A stretch of DNA of 64,000 bases from Diaporthe sp. PMI_573 (lineage: Eukaryota; Ascomycota; Sordariomycetes; Diaporthales; Diaporthaceae). Below, one piece after another: positions 42,961-55,258 of this stretch. The stretch lies in NCBI GenBank assembly GCA_021399435.1, contig JAJTUP010000105.1, forward strand, positions 1-64,000, given 5' to 3'. The notes beneath the pieces are model-generated. The model saw only the letters and a list, made by a program, of their open reading frames with translations. It did no database searches and was not told the origin of the DNA. The position numbers and the translations under genes were made by a program. Each line of letters begins with the position of its first letter. Position 1 is the stretch's first letter.

Positions 42961-43759
42961 TCTGCCAGGGGTTAATAGAGTCATCTACCTACCTAGGTAA
43001 CTTATATACCCGCCACCCATGTACTAAGTACGTAGGTAAGTAGTGTTGGTCAGCGCTCCTAATAGTCCAGACCAAAAACTGGACTATTAGTCCAAACTGC
43101 AGTCCAGACCAATAGTCCGTGGACTATTGGTCCAGTCTGCGTCTCTCGGATTGGACTGACGGTCCAGTCTACGTCTCTCGGACTGGACTGATGGTTCAGT
43201 CTGACTTCTACCAGACCGACCAGTAGTCCAGTCCGAGGATCGCAGACTAACAGTCTTACTAATAGTCTGTCCAAGATTCGGGGTGACTCAGGCAGCGTCT
43301 TCGTGGTTCTGGATTTGAGCATCATGGTATTTGGTGGAGCACTATCCCTACAGAAAACCCAGGTTGTCATGAGAGTAGTATCTACCCAATTTACACAACC
43401 CTCCTATTTCATACAATATATATGGCGCCAATAATACAAGCAGTTTTTTGCACCCCGTGGTATCTCTGCAGCTGGGTCGGGTTCCAACCGCGCATCGCTT
43501 TCTCAATTCCAGTTCGTGTGCTCCATAAGTCATCAGCTCCAAGCAATGCCCGCCAGAAGCTACGATGCCGCCAGCCAGCCGTCCAAAATCAACGTCAAGA
43601 GGAAAGAGAGAAAGAATATTGAAAACAGCCCCCTCCCGCACCTGCCGCCCAAACAATTTTAAATTCAAGAACAGTCCCTCCCTTTGATGATGACAATCCC
43701 AAGCCAAGGCTCTCTTCAGTCTCCCACTGCCAAGCGAAGAACAAAAGACCACTAAACAT
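42961..43759. other. Intergenic stretch containing palindrome cluster and xlnR 3' flank
   Basis: A dense repeat cluster occupies 43058-43275. The rest, up to the xlnR stop, is its probable 3' untranslated region; no other gene is recognised. Confidence 0.45.
43058..43275. repeat. Cluster of GGACT/AGTCC palindromic repeats
   Basis: The pentamer pair AGTCC/GGACT recurs more than fifteen times in both orientations, building partial palindromes such as GGACTATTAGTCC and TGGACTATTGGTCCAG, with a near-tandem GTCTACGTCTCTCGGA. This could fold into long hairpins and may be a MITE or other nonautonomous element. Confidence 0.75.
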
Positions 43760-46711
43760 TTATAACGCTAGACCGGTTCCGTCGCCGGTCCAGCGGTATA
43801 GTGATAGAAGCTCGCGGCGGCGGTGGTGCTGTTCCGCGAGATCCTCCGGTACGCGGCCACGAACTTGGGCCAGGGCACTACGCATGACCCTGCTAAAATT
43901 CCGCTGGCAACACACAAGACGTCAGCAATGAGCTCTTGGACAGCGGGGAAATTCAAGCAGGGTGAGACTGGTTCTTACCTGGTATTCTGTGTTGAGTGTC
44001 ACCACCGAAGCCTCGTGAGCCCGGACGATGGTCTCACAGGCCCTGACGACACTTGGCGACGCCTCGCTCTGCAGCTTGTCGGCGATCAGCAGCAGCAGGA
44101 ATGAGCCCTGCAGGAGATAAATGCCGAAGAAGAAGGGCATAAACTCCAGCCCTGGGTCGTACTCGAGTATGTGGCTGATGGCCTCGGCTGCAGAGACCGC
44201 GCGTCCCGTGGCAGTAATGAACCCTTGAGAGCTGATCCAGAGGTCGTTGTCGTCGAGCAGATTGATCGGATCCCATTTCCCTGTAAGGAGGATATGTAAC
44301 ACGTGCACCACATGCGTCCCGTACGCCATAACAATTCGCGTCTGGATCTCCGACTCCGTCATCCTGCTGGCGCTCGTCAGCACACTGTGCACGGAGTGCA
44401 CTGATGGTGTGCCGGCATCCGCAGGGCCAAGGCTGTCGTTGTGGTTCTCCTCTGCCTCGTCTGCTGTGCCCGAATTGTGCTGGCCAAGGCTCCGCTGGGC
44501 AAACTTTTTCAGGCTCTGTTCATAGAGTTGCAGGTGCCGTTCGATCTCGAGCGCTTGCCCATCCCATTCCCGAGCCGACCTGAACCCGACCCCAAATCGA
44601 GGGTGGTTGCGTGCGTGGTTGAGGTCGACAATCTCATCCAAGATGGCCATTAGCGGGAGGAAGTAGCCATATATGCTATGTCCATTGCATTCAAACGAGG
44701 GACCCCGGGCCCTTGATTGCGACTGCGACGCGGACGAGCCCGAGGCAAGCACGCTGGGATCCGTGAGCGGCGACGGTTGGGGCTGAAATTCTCCGTTCTG
44801 GAACGCGGTGTCGTCCATTGGCTGCAGAAGGCCATCACATTCGATGTCAAGCAAGAAAAGAGGCCGGTTGTAGCAGAGCGCAAGGTGGCGGTCGACGATG
44901 TAGACGAGCCACCAGATGCGTCGCCTTTCTTCTCGCTCCTCCTCCGTAATTAGACCCGACACGTCCGCCTGATCCTCTGCCCCTTCGTTGTCGTGCTCGG
45001 GGGCACTCATTGACTGTGGGAGTTCGCGGCCTAGCCTCAGCTCACGGGCGAGCGACCACGCGGCGTTCCACCACCGGAGACTGGCTCCCTTGTATTCGCT
45101 AGCAGAGACGACCGTTGCCAGGTGGATGTAGGTGACCACGTCATCAAGAGTTCCTGCCGCACCGAATGGACCGGTCTCACTGGTCAAGGCCTCCATACTA
45201 ATCGTGCCAGGTAGTGCCACACCCAGCCCACCAAGCGCAGCACCGTCGATGGCACCGGGGCTGGCAACGGGAGATGAGTCTCCCGATGGAGTATGGATGA
45301 GCGGCTTTAGCAGACTGACGGTCAGCTCCAATAGCCTCTGGCATATCCGCCCACGTGCAGAGGGCACGCTGGTCAGGAAAGGGGCGTCACTCGTTTGGGC
45401 AGCGACCCAGAGCATGCTGGAAAGCAAAGCCGGCTGACACCTGCGAGGCTTCGATGGATGCAGGAACGAGCGCTTCCGAAACACGAAGCCTAAGACGTAC
45501 GGCGAGTGCGGCTGCATTTGTGCGGAGGACGAGCTCGAGAAGTACAGGTCGATCAGGTCGCACGCAAGCGGTAGAGGTATGATGGTCTCGAGGTGGGGGA
45601 TCAGAGGCTCCAAAACGGGATATCGAAGCTGGGAGCCATGGTAGCTGGGGGGAGGTACGTGAGTTTGATATTGTTGCGGCGGAGATCCCATGTTCATCCA
45701 GCCAGGCGATGGGCCGTCACCAGCCATAGGATAGGCACTGAGAGGGCTAGCCGTCATCCGAAAAGCAGCCGCGCCGGGCACGTATCCTGTTGGGCTCTGC
45801 GTCTGCAAGCCATATGGAATATTTGGGTATGCCGAGATACTGCCCTGGTTCGCTGCGTACGCAGGATGAGCTGTGGGATTCATCATGTGGACACCCATTG
45901 CCTGTCGGTCGTACGGGTGGTGGATATTGGCATAGCCGGTCGGGTCGAACGGCCCCTGGTCTTCGAGTTGATCACGATCCATCACCCCTGGATGCCCGTT
46001 GATGTGGGACGATTGGCCTCCCAGATCTGGCTCGCTGTCTAAACTCCCTAGCCTTTCCTCTCTTCGGGAACCTTCGTCATCGTCCCCATCGCTCCCATTG
46101 TTGATATTATTCGCTATGGAATCCTCCAGTTTCGACGCTGTCTGTTCGTCTGGCTGATTGTTTTCCGCCCCTGACGCCGGAGATTTGCGACCACCATGGG
46201 AGGCTGCGTGGGCGGCAGCTTGCTGAGCGAGATCTTTGCGGGAGGCCTTGCCTCTCTTCTTTCTTTCCCTCTGGTATTCACAGCCGAGCCCAAATTCTGC
46301 ACATGTCAACCCATCTTGCACCGGCTGTGTTAGACATGGGCAAGGGGAGCTCTTGAACTTACCTATGCAGTGGGCGCAAGGATGCTGGCCGTCGCATTTG
46401 GTTCGAAGCTGGTTGCACTGGTCGCAGGCGCGAGATATCCTCCGTCGTATGGGGCCACTGGCGCTTGCTGATCTTCCCCTAGACCCATAAGGGTGCTGCC
46501 TGTGTTTCCCCTGGGGACCGGCGCGGACCAGGTGTTGGTTTTGTGCCCCTACATGTTGCTGTAGGTGCTGAAGAGCGTAGTGCGATCCTTGAGACAGCCC
46601 ATCTAGCCCAGATGGGTGTATGTGGCCCTGAGGAATGTGGCCGTTGGACAGAAGAGTTGAGGAAGGTAGAGAGTGGTATGGCGAAAACCGGTGAAGAGGA
46701 TTGGACAACAT
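43760..46711 (-). CDS. xlnR: Xylanolytic Zn2Cys6 transcription activator XlnR/Xyr1
   Basis: Starting at the ATG at 46711, the protein begins [20 protein letters not shown], typical of this regulator. The zinc cluster [20 protein letters not shown] is completed across an intron by [21 protein letters not shown]. Introns are 46297-46362 (GTAAGT...GTGCAG) and 43914-43978 (GTAAGA...GCCAG); both give in-phase joins. A long glutamine/glycine/proline-rich linker leads to the fungal transcription factor domain ([47 protein letters not shown] in parts). The final exon codes [17 protein letters not shown] and ends [13 protein letters not shown]. XlnR activates xylanase, cellulase and pentose catabolism genes from the nucleus. 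An alternative ATG 36 bases upstream (46747) is in frame. The gene looks intact and under selection. Confidence 0.96.
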
Positions 46712-46747
46712 CCTGAGGCTTTCTTTGAACGCTTTTCGCGTCGACAC

Positions 46748-49700
46748 TGATGTGAGAAGGTGATCAAGATGAGAAAATCGAGTTGGAGATGTCTACAGCA
46801 AGAAAATGAACCATCTGCGAGGCCTTGATCGAGACCCCGCGATTCTAGGAGTGTTGAGTGCCGGTCAGAATCGAAGCCACGTCTGCAAGTCAACAGGTCC
46901 AGAGGAGCCTTTGCCAGTGAGGCCAAGATAGTAGTCTCCGGTATATCAATACGAGAAGGCGGCACCCTGTAGAAGGAGGCGCGTCAGCGGCACATATGCA
47001 AGTCTCAACAACGGAACGAGGAGCATACAGCCAGCTTGTCTGGGGCTAGATGCTGGTGCGGGAAGAGTGTGACTGGGCTGATGGGTGGGTACCAGTACTG
47101 CCGAAGACGATGTCCAGAGACTTATGAGCCAAGCAAGCAGCCACTAATTCCGGATGGAGAGAGCCGGAATGTCAAGGGGAGGTAAGGGCCGCGGCCCAGA
47201 TGACAGGGGGCAGGTGGAACAGGCTGCTGGATCTAGAGAGAAGAGGGAGTACTATAAGAGGCGAATCTATACTTACCGAAGGTTTCCAGGTGGAAGCCGA
47301 GGATCACGTTGGTGTACCAGAGTTTGGGCAAGGTGGCATGAGGTGTCAGTGACACAGACTCGGAATCTTGGTCACCTACTGCCACAGGTTTCGTCTTCGA
47401 TAGGTATTTTATATAGTCATTCCCGTGATGCTGTTGGGTCTCCGAGTCTCCTAGCACCGCAGGCTGGGGCCACGAAGCCAGTGATTACCAGCTGAAGGCT
47501 CAGAGGACCCGTAAACAGAGACTTGGCAGCGTGCTCGAACAGGTCAGGGGCAAAGACCCGAGTATTGGTCCTTAAGAAGCAGCGAGTTGGTCTCGATTCT
47601 GGCACCTCGGGACAAGACCTGTAGCAACAACCTGGGGGGCTCGTCGTGTACACGCCGCCGTACAGCTCTCGAGAAGTCGAGAAGAGTCCTCTGCGCACGA
47701 ACATAAGCGACCCAAACTGATGGTGCCCCGGATGACCTGACCGGTGTCGGATTTGCGAGGATATTGACGAAGCAATCTATGGTATGCGGGACGACGGAAG
47801 GGCAACTATGCATTGAGACCAGGAAAGATTGGCGTTACGGCGACGGGGTGTGGGCTGTGGGCTGTTCACGGGGTAGCTGGCATATCGAAGAGAGGAAATG
47901 TGAAGCAGAGTAGGTAAATAAGCTATGTCAGAGGCGCGTGAAAGGAATTATGAGTGGCCCGCAGGGTGCGCACAGTATGGTTCGCCGCCTTGGGGAACCA
48001 GCGATCTAAGCTGGATGGACGATAGTACAGGACCAAGGAGGACCACAAGCGCCGCGTACAGTACAAGCAGGCATATGTGGGCAGAATTTCCTCGGGCCAA
48101 AAGCGAAGCAGAAGTCGAGCCGGGATATGTTGGATGGGGGCGGTGGGTGTGGACTGGGAAGAGAACGGGTACCTGGGGTAGATCAAGCCCAGGACTACCT
48201 GGGCTGATCTCCTTATGACTTTCCCTCTACGGGCAATGGGCCTGGAGGAGGGGGCAGAAGATTGCTGCTCACGCGATGGCCCACGCCTACGTACAGCATG
48301 CGCTGGTCAAGCGAGCCTTGCATGCACAGAGCTATGGGCAGGTCCTGCTGCATGGTGGAAGCACCGCAGGTCTCGCCTATTCCATTCTGATCTGTGCCGC
48401 CCTGCCCTGCCCTGCCCTATTGTGCTGTGATGGTCAGCGTCGTGCTGTCCTGCGCCAACGGGTAAACAAGGGCTCGAACCGGGGGCTCGAAGACGCGACG
48501 AGGAACCTGACAGCGATTGGAAGGCCGGGGTCTGGCGGGTCTGGGGTGCCTAGACAGACAGTGTCCAGTCTGCCTGTCTGCCAGGCCCTACCAGCACCAA
48601 AGGAGACAAGGTCTTGTGCAGGTCGAGTCCGGAGTGGAGCGATGCTGCAGGTGCTCGAGTCCTGTGTTGAGATGCGGCAGACTGCACGAATTAGGCGTAG
48701 CTGTCCGTACGGTATGCTGTGTACTGTTCCTGTAGTGTGCATACAGAGGCGGTACGCAGTAGTGGCCAGCAAGTTGCCGATACTTTGGGTGTACCAGCCA
48801 CACACGCGCTGCATAGTGGACAGCCGATGTCGACGTCCCGTAGCCAGGCGACCTGACAGGGGACCTGACAGGCGACTCCAGACGTCGGCCTCATCAACGC
48901 GCAGTCTGTTCGCCAACGGCTGCAAGGTTGCCGGGGCATTGCATGAGAACCCTAGTTTTGGGACGAACGGGACTTGTCGGCCCCATCATCCTTCATCACT
49001 CATGCCTCGTCAGAAATGCTGGACTGCATGGTCGTTCAAAACAGCCATGATGTGATGGCAGCAGACACAAACAATGCATTGTTGCTGTTCTCCTCGGCCA
49101 GTCGCTGTGCTGCGTGTCGCTTGGCACAGCCCATCGCATGTGAGGAGAAAGGAGGGTGGAGGCCAGAGGAAGGAGGGTGGACCACGATGCTACTCAGGGA
49201 TCTCCACAAAATAGGGCCGGGTGACACACCCTTCTCCTCCTCCCTCTTCCCACTCCTTGTCTGCTTGTCCAGGCAGGCCGGGCTGGCCTGGCTGGCTGGC
49301 TGGATAGCTCCGGCGGGGGTACTGCATGCAAGCTCCCAGGCACTCAGGCACTGGGGTACTTCGGTACCTCGGTACCTCCCCAGGTACTGTGTAGCCCAGA
49401 CAGCATGTACACTACTGGCTCCTGGCTCAAATCTGACTCCGCGGACCATCTGAGCAACTGGCCCCTTTCGGCCCTCGCGTCCGCTTGGTGTTACACCGCC
49501 TGGCTCCCGCTCGCCCCGACAAGCAAAGCGGAGCCTTCCCCAGCCCCTTCTCAGCGGGAAGAGCGCGTGGCTGGGCCATACATTCTTTGGCTCTGACCCA
49601 AATACGGCAATGAAGACAAGCAGATCCGCCCGGGAGACAAGGTCTTCCGTGTCAGGGGTCTCCAGCCAATTCGACCAGATCTGAACAGACTCTACCGAAA

Positions 49701-50060
49701 TTGGTCATGCCTCATCTGCTCACGAGAAGGGCGCCGGAGCCAATGTGAAGGGCATATCTGAACGTCCAGGGTGACGTACTCTCCTGGCTGCTGCCTCTAG
49801 TGTCAGATGTCGGATTCATCGCCGCCGCTAACCCTGCGTCGTGCTTGACTGCAACCGCAGATTATCGTGGTCAGTCAACCACCTAGACGACGATACATCG
49901 CTCGTTCACGGCTGCGAAGCAAGTGCATACTTCAATATGTCACACGGCCTTTGACGTTAAGTGACGTCTAACTAAGGGTCCCTCGGTCATTTAAGTGTCT
50001 CCTGGAAGTGTCCAGAGCGGCGGTGGAAGTCCTAGAGCGGATGTGAGGACATCCAGAGGG
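46748..50060. other. Long intergenic region upstream of xlnR
   Basis: About 3.3 kb of moderately GC-rich DNA lacks a convincing gene. Frames such as 48276-49055 have codon composition unlike proteins. It contains short tandem GCCCT units near 48393-48420 and GGTACCTCGGTACCT near 49362-49378. Part of it is likely to be the promoter and long 5' leader of xlnR. Confidence 0.55.
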
Positions 50061-50201
50061 CAGGGTCCCGATCCATTACACCAGATACACTTATTGATGT
50101 AGGTGTACGCTACATGTACATCCACGTACACTCCACTGGAACAATTTTACACGTCAATACACTCAATTTCAGACCTCCATTGATGTAATTGATGTATCTA
50201 G

Positions 50202-52365
50202 GTGTATCTAGGGTCGAGTTTTTGCCCAGAAGTGAGGCTATTCCCAGCCTTCCGAAAGGTTGACGTTGGGCCATATTTTGGTGTTTTGGAGGGGGTTGGA
50301 CCCCACCACTGCCACCACTGCCACCACTGCCACATCCCCACTGTTAACGAATATCAGAGACGCGTGGCTTCCAAAAAGCGCCTTGAAATCTTGCCCGCAT
50401 ACAACTTTTCCGCACACCACACCATATCTCCCACAAGTCCATTATATCAACCTTTCGAAATCGCCGTTTGCGACTCCCCGAATGAGACTATCGTGACTTC
50501 CGATGTCTTCTCCGCCTCCGAATTATTACCTCCGTCGCCGTCGCCTTCTGCGTCGACCGATATCTTCGAATCTCCTGTGCCGCCCCTTTCTTCAACGATA
50601 TCTGGGCCCGCGAAGTCTCCTGACGAGGCCATCTATCACGAACGCCTATTCCGCCATTTCCACGGGTATATCTGGACGGAGAAGGTTAAGGATACCCTCT
50701 CTTGGGCGTGGGACTACGGGTACGATATCCAGAACATGAAAAAGCGCATCTGGGTCTGTCACCAGTGTATTATACAGAATAACCCCAAGCCGAGGAGTAT
50801 AGCCTGGAAAGGACTGCAAAACGCCATGGATCACCTATTTGAAAGCCATCGTATTCGAGCGCCCGAAGGCAAGACGAAGTCCCAGAAGCAAATACATTCT
50901 GAGCGCAACAGTCAACAGCCAGCAGTTGCCACTATCTCAGGCGGAGTGGGATCTATGGAGACGACGGGGTCCTGTTGGCAAGTTACATAATATTGTAGTT
51001 GATATCCACAGAAGCGACAGGCTGACGAACCTTCTTCGGGATATTCAACTAGCTGATATTGTAACATCTCCAACGCTTCAAGGTCGCAATCGGAAGCCTC
51101 TCTCGGTGGTGGTCGACAACGATACGCGGTGGCTCTCCCAACTCTATATGATCCGGCGCGCCTTAGATCTCCGCGATTGTCTTGATATCCTCGTCATCAA
51201 ATACAAGGCGCAATTCACGGAGGAGAATATTTCGAAGCGCACGCATCAACTCAAGAAGTCGGCTACGTTGCCGCGAATTTGCCAGGCCGAGAACCTCCTT
51301 ACCAGCCGAGACTGGGAGGCGCTCCAGCACATCCACACCTTCCTGAAATTCTATGAGGACGCGATTAAAGTCCTGGAAGGTGACGGCATCGCGAGAAAGA
51401 GAAAGTGCGACTTCACCGGCTCGTACGGTGACGTATGGGATGTGATCCAGGGGTTCGAGTTCCTGTTGAACAAGTTGGAGGATGGGAAGATCACGGCGGA
51501 GAGTTTTCCCGACCCGGAACGCTTCAAGGTCGGCATCAATAACGCGTGGATGAAGCTGGATAGTTATTACAATATGTTGGATGAGACTCCTATATATTAC
51601 ACTGCGCTGGCGCTCCATCCAGCTTTCCGTTGGAGGTGGTTCGAGAAGCAGTGGAAGTCCCGGCCCAGTTGGGTGAACAATGCCAAGAGGAAGGTTCAGG
51701 AAGTGTGGGATTGTGAGTATCGTGACCACGAAGATGAGTTGACGCCGGCGGCGCCGGAGAGAGACTCTTTCGAAGAGCCGCCTCCGAAGAGACAGCGGCT
51801 CTATCTCAACAGCTTCCAGGAATTCAGTGAGAGCGGCAGAGAGCGACCTATATCACGAGACTCCAGCGATGACAATAACGCCTTCGAGTTTGACGACGAA
51901 TACGAAGTGTGGCAACAGACGAGAGAAAAGACGGACCGTATGGTCACCGATCCGATTGCATACTGGCACGAGAAGAGACTCCGATATCCGCGCCTCTCCC
52001 GAATGGCTCTCGATTTTCTTACGATACAGTCGATGTCAGCGGAGTGTGAGCGTCTCTTTTCTGGGGCAGGGCGTATGGTGACGCCATGCAGAAACAGACT
52101 GGACGCGCGTACCATCTCGATGGCCCAAGTATTGCGGAGTTGGCTGAGGGCAGGGCTGATCGACGAGCTGGACCCGTTGTTTTTACCCGTATGCGAAGAA
52201 AAGGAACGTTCACAACTCGTCACCGCGGGCGACGGCGACGAGAAGGGCGACGGCGACGAGAAGGGCGACGGCGACGAGAAGGGCGACGGCGACAAGAAGG
52301 GCGACGGCGACGAGAAGGGCGACGGCGAGGTTCACGATAAAAGCAGTGCGTGGTTGCGTGGCTGA
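50202..52365 (+). pseudogene. hAT transposase with internal deletion and frameshift
   Basis: The first frame (50202-50990) encodes a leader with HHCHHCHHC repeats, a Ser/Pro-rich region and a BED-like finger WVCHQCIIQ...DHLFESH. At about 50925 it meets a second frame (to 52365) starting WDLWRRRGPVGKLHN and continuing VVVDNDTRWLSQLYMIRRA, and the dimerisation region RYPRLSRMALDFLTIQSMS, AECERLFSGAGRMV. By comparison with the 20-kb copy, about 270-300 residues holding the first two catalytic aspartates are missing at the join, and the two parts are out of frame. The C-terminus has a GDGDEK repeat. The product could bind ends but not cut. Confidence 0.8.
52234..52323 (+). repeat. 18-bp coding minisatellite (GDEKGD)
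   Basis: Five units of GGCGACGAGAAGGGCGAC, one with AAG for GAG, in frame at the C-terminus of hAT transposase 3. Confidence 0.9.
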
Positions 52366-52618
52366 ATAAGGGCTGCAGTTGTAATTGGTGGAGTTGTATC
52401 AACCTCCAGAAAACGAAGTCGTGATACTAAGACCATACAATTTCAGCCTTCATCCTTTTCCTATTCTAGAATAGCGTCGCTATGTCCACGGTGTACATAC
52501 ACTCCATTTGACCCTTATATTGATCAATCTACTACACTCCACGCGCTCGGATTGGTGGACCTACACCTCCACTCCATATACGCAATTCGTGGAGTTGATG
52601 GAGTTGATCGGAACCCTG

Positions 52619-53460
52619 GTTTCATTGTCTAAAACATCGCAAGACCTGTTAATTGGCCCGCGGCTATGAGCACTGGCCCACGACCTCCTGATATTCTGGA
52701 ATTCAAACCTTTACAATACGCCAGACTAAGTCTCATACAAGGCATATTTGTCGAGCGGTTGGAGGGCATAGTCGGGGCTAAAACCTGCCTCCTCCGTCGT
52801 GGGTTAGAGGAAGGCCCGCCAGCCTGGGACCATTCTCTCTGTCGCTAAGGGAAAGTTCCCGTCAACGTCATCACGGAAACCCAATAACTATATGTGAAAT
52901 TAAATCCTACAGCATTCCCCGAGACGTCAGTTTAATGATAATAGAACATATGACACTGGAAGACGTATTGGAATGCCTTTTGAGCACATTCCTTAATGTC
53001 GGCTGTTTTCTGCGTCGGGATCGATCTGGCGCGACAAATTCCCAGATGGCCCTAACTGCGGGTGAAAAATACAGCATGTCTTAAAATTTCAGCCAGATTA
53101 GAAGCACATTTTAGGCCTAAGCTGTTTAGGATTAATTTAAAGTACACGTAAAAACTTTGAGATTATAAGATCCCTAAAAATGCTACGTTTGGAATTAAAT
53201 TGGGTAATTATTTCTTCTCCTCACGCCTATATATATTGTCATTACACATGCTGCCTCCATGCCAGCTCAAGTGAGCAGCGCATCAGCCCTTATAGGCCCA
53301 TCAGCAAGTCCTGCCCAAAAGGCCACACCAACGTCGTTGGGATTGTGTACCAAGGCGTACAAAATGTCCACGCCCTCAAGGACTGGGAATGGACAGATAC
53401 AGTCCGTATCCGCCGCATAATACCCATTATCCGATTAACTTATCATCTCAGTCCTCTCTT
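52619..53460. other. Gene-free stretch
   Basis: No gene recognised. The short frame at 53180-53464 is not persuasive. Confidence 0.4.
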
Positions 53461-54141
53461 TTAGAGCCGAAACATTCGCATCACAACCAAGTGTGTCCCC
53501 ACCTCCATATTCACGTCTCCCGTGTAGCCTACATGACCCTGACCGACAGGCGCAAAGGCCACGGCGGTCTCGTTCTGATTGACGCGTTCGGGGCTAAATA
53601 CCGCCGACTGTGTGACTGAATCCTCCGTGGACAGATACCAAGAGTGCTCGCGCTTCACTTTCCTCAAGCACAAGGCCTTCTGGCTGTACACCTTTGGCAG
53701 CGCCGCCACCTGGCCCCTCAGCGTCGAAGCAGACTCGTTGAGCGTAAGGTCCGTGCGGTGGTAGGACGCCGGCTCCCACGGCAGATCCCACACCTTCTTC
53801 CAAAAGTCCGTCATCTCGTCCATGCGCATGTTGCTCGAGAAGCAGTAGCTCATGACGACGGTGCCGCCGGCCCGGGCGTATTCCACCACGCGAGTCAGGA
53901 GCTCCTTGCTGGCGGGCCGTGCCACACCCGGGTCTGTGACGAGGATCCCGTCGGGCGGGGATGAGGCATTCTTGTCAAGGTAACTGAGAGCATCTTTGGC
54001 TGTACGGGCGCGCTGGAGGTCGGCGTGCTTCAGAAGGTCTTCAAGACCGGCGCCGAAGCTGTCGGGGTCGTCGCATATGTCTTGCATCCATTGTTCGCCC
54101 ATGGAGAGAACGAGGATAACTGGCTTTGTGGGTGTTGCCAT
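53461..54141 (-). CDS. Conserved hypothetical protein, class I glutamine-amidotransferase-like fold
   Basis: From the ATG at 54141 (MATPTKPVILVLSMGEQWMQD) the protein has about 226 residues. Strand-like KPVILVLSMG, a middle ASSPPDGILVTDPGVA, then ARAGGTVVMSYCFSS and a final VGQGHVGYTGDVNME and THLVVMRMF resemble ThuA/GATase1-like proteins. The nucleophile elbow would be around VMSYCFSS with a cysteine, but a catalytic triad cannot be assigned. No signal peptide or membrane segment is visible. It is a single-exon, apparently intact gene; start choice avoids the poorly supported 23 upstream codons. The fold call is inference. Confidence 0.6.
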   Translation of the reverse strand: MATPTKPVILVLSMGEQWMQDICDDPDSFGAGLEDLLKHADLQRARTAKDALSYLDKNASSPPDGILVTDPGVARPASKELLTRVVEYARAGGTVVMSYCFSSNMRMDEMTDFWKKVWDLPWEPASYHRTDLTLNESASTLRGQVAALPKVYSQKALCLRKVKREHSWYLSTEDSVTQSAVFSPERVNQNETAVAFAPVGQGHVGYTGDVNMEVGTHLVVMRMFRL

Positions 54142-55258
54142 CTTGTTCCAGGACGAAATTTTCCGCGGTGAATGATTGTTCCCCGAGTGATGTATCCTTG
54201 ACCAAAACAATGGGAGATATTTCTACAACTATTCTCGGTGAAGAAATCTCGGTGAGTTGCAGACGCAGTTGAGATCGATGGGAAAGTTTCGGTGGGCTGT
54301 TCTGTCCTCTGAAGAGCGCGACGAGGGCATACTACAATATAGCGATGAGGGGCTGTTTTAAGGGTGGTTGGTTGATCCGTTTGCTCGGTGATTATCTAAG
54401 CAATCGAACGACGAATGCTCTCCCTTACAAACGGAACCATGGAACCCGACGATATCAGGGTTAGGGTTACTGACGCACCTGCAGGCGTGGACCTACAGGA
54501 TCGCTCGTCGATCCCATCGATGACAAGGTGGACCGCAACAATCGCTCAGCTGTCCCAGCGGTCCAACACCAGGGAAGGCTGAAGAGACGGACATATAAGG
54601 ACGCTATCACTACCACAGTAGATAGCTTTCATAGAACAGACTCTTCAGTCGTCAATCTCAGTATTTAGTCCAACACCTGAATAGCTATGCTCAACCGGAC
54701 GCAAGTGCGGGCGGCGCTGTGTCCGGCACAGGCGCTCCAGTCGATCGACCCGCTCGCTTTTGCCTATACCGTGAGCCGGAGCGTACTCATCACGACCATG
54801 CCTTCAGGGATGTTCAAGGCAAACCAGTGGCGGCGGCAATCTGCACCTCTATCTGTTGGAATTCATACCCGATGCCACTTTAAAGCAACTCCGACCTCAG
54901 CAGCGCGAGTGGAGTGGATGATTACTAAGCGTCTACCTCTATCTACCTGAGGCCTTGGTAGATAGATGTAGATAGATTCGCCAGCCTGGTCCAGACTGGG
55001 GTTTTAATGCTAGGAACAGGCTTCCAAATACAATCTTGCTGCCTTCCCTTATCACATGAAGCCAACTATAATAACGAGCAGGGCCAGGACGTTTATAGAT
55101 CACAATTTTTATACAGCGATGCTGAGCCGCAACACGGGTAGACTACGGCAACATAATAGCCTTCCCTGGCCAGCTGTGTGGGCAAGCCTCTATGGGTTGA
55201 CACCAAGATGATGCACACAAGCGTAATTAGGGCTAATTAAGTACGTTCAGCGACGAAG
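54142..55258. other. Intergenic stretch
   Basis: An 87-codon frame at 54687-54950 starts with ATG but has no recognisable domain. TCTACCTCTATCTACCT and its partial inverse AGATAGATGTAGATAGA near 54930-54980 form an imperfect hairpin. Confidence 0.35.

Larger units (their letters stand above)
50061..52618 (+). mobile_element. hAT element 3, internally deleted
   Basis: Left end CAGGGTCCCGATC at 50061 and right end, inverted, CAGGGTTCCGATC ending at 52618. The next bases are loosely similar (CAACTCCA steps). Flanking octamers CCAGAGGG and GTTTCATT do not match, so either a duplication was lost or recombination joined two copies. The transposase lacks its central part. Confidence 0.75.

Noticed and set aside
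48460..48500. tRNA 3' half on the minus strand (GGTTCGAGCCC)
   Set aside because: No A-box or cloverleaf can be formed upstream.
48276..49055. 259-codon plus-strand frame as a gene
   Set aside because: Composition is unlike a protein, no domain, overlapped by equally long minus-strand frames in GC-rich intergenic DNA.
50053..52626. 8-bp target duplication for hAT 3
   Set aside because: Octamers CCAGAGGG and GTTTCATT do not match.
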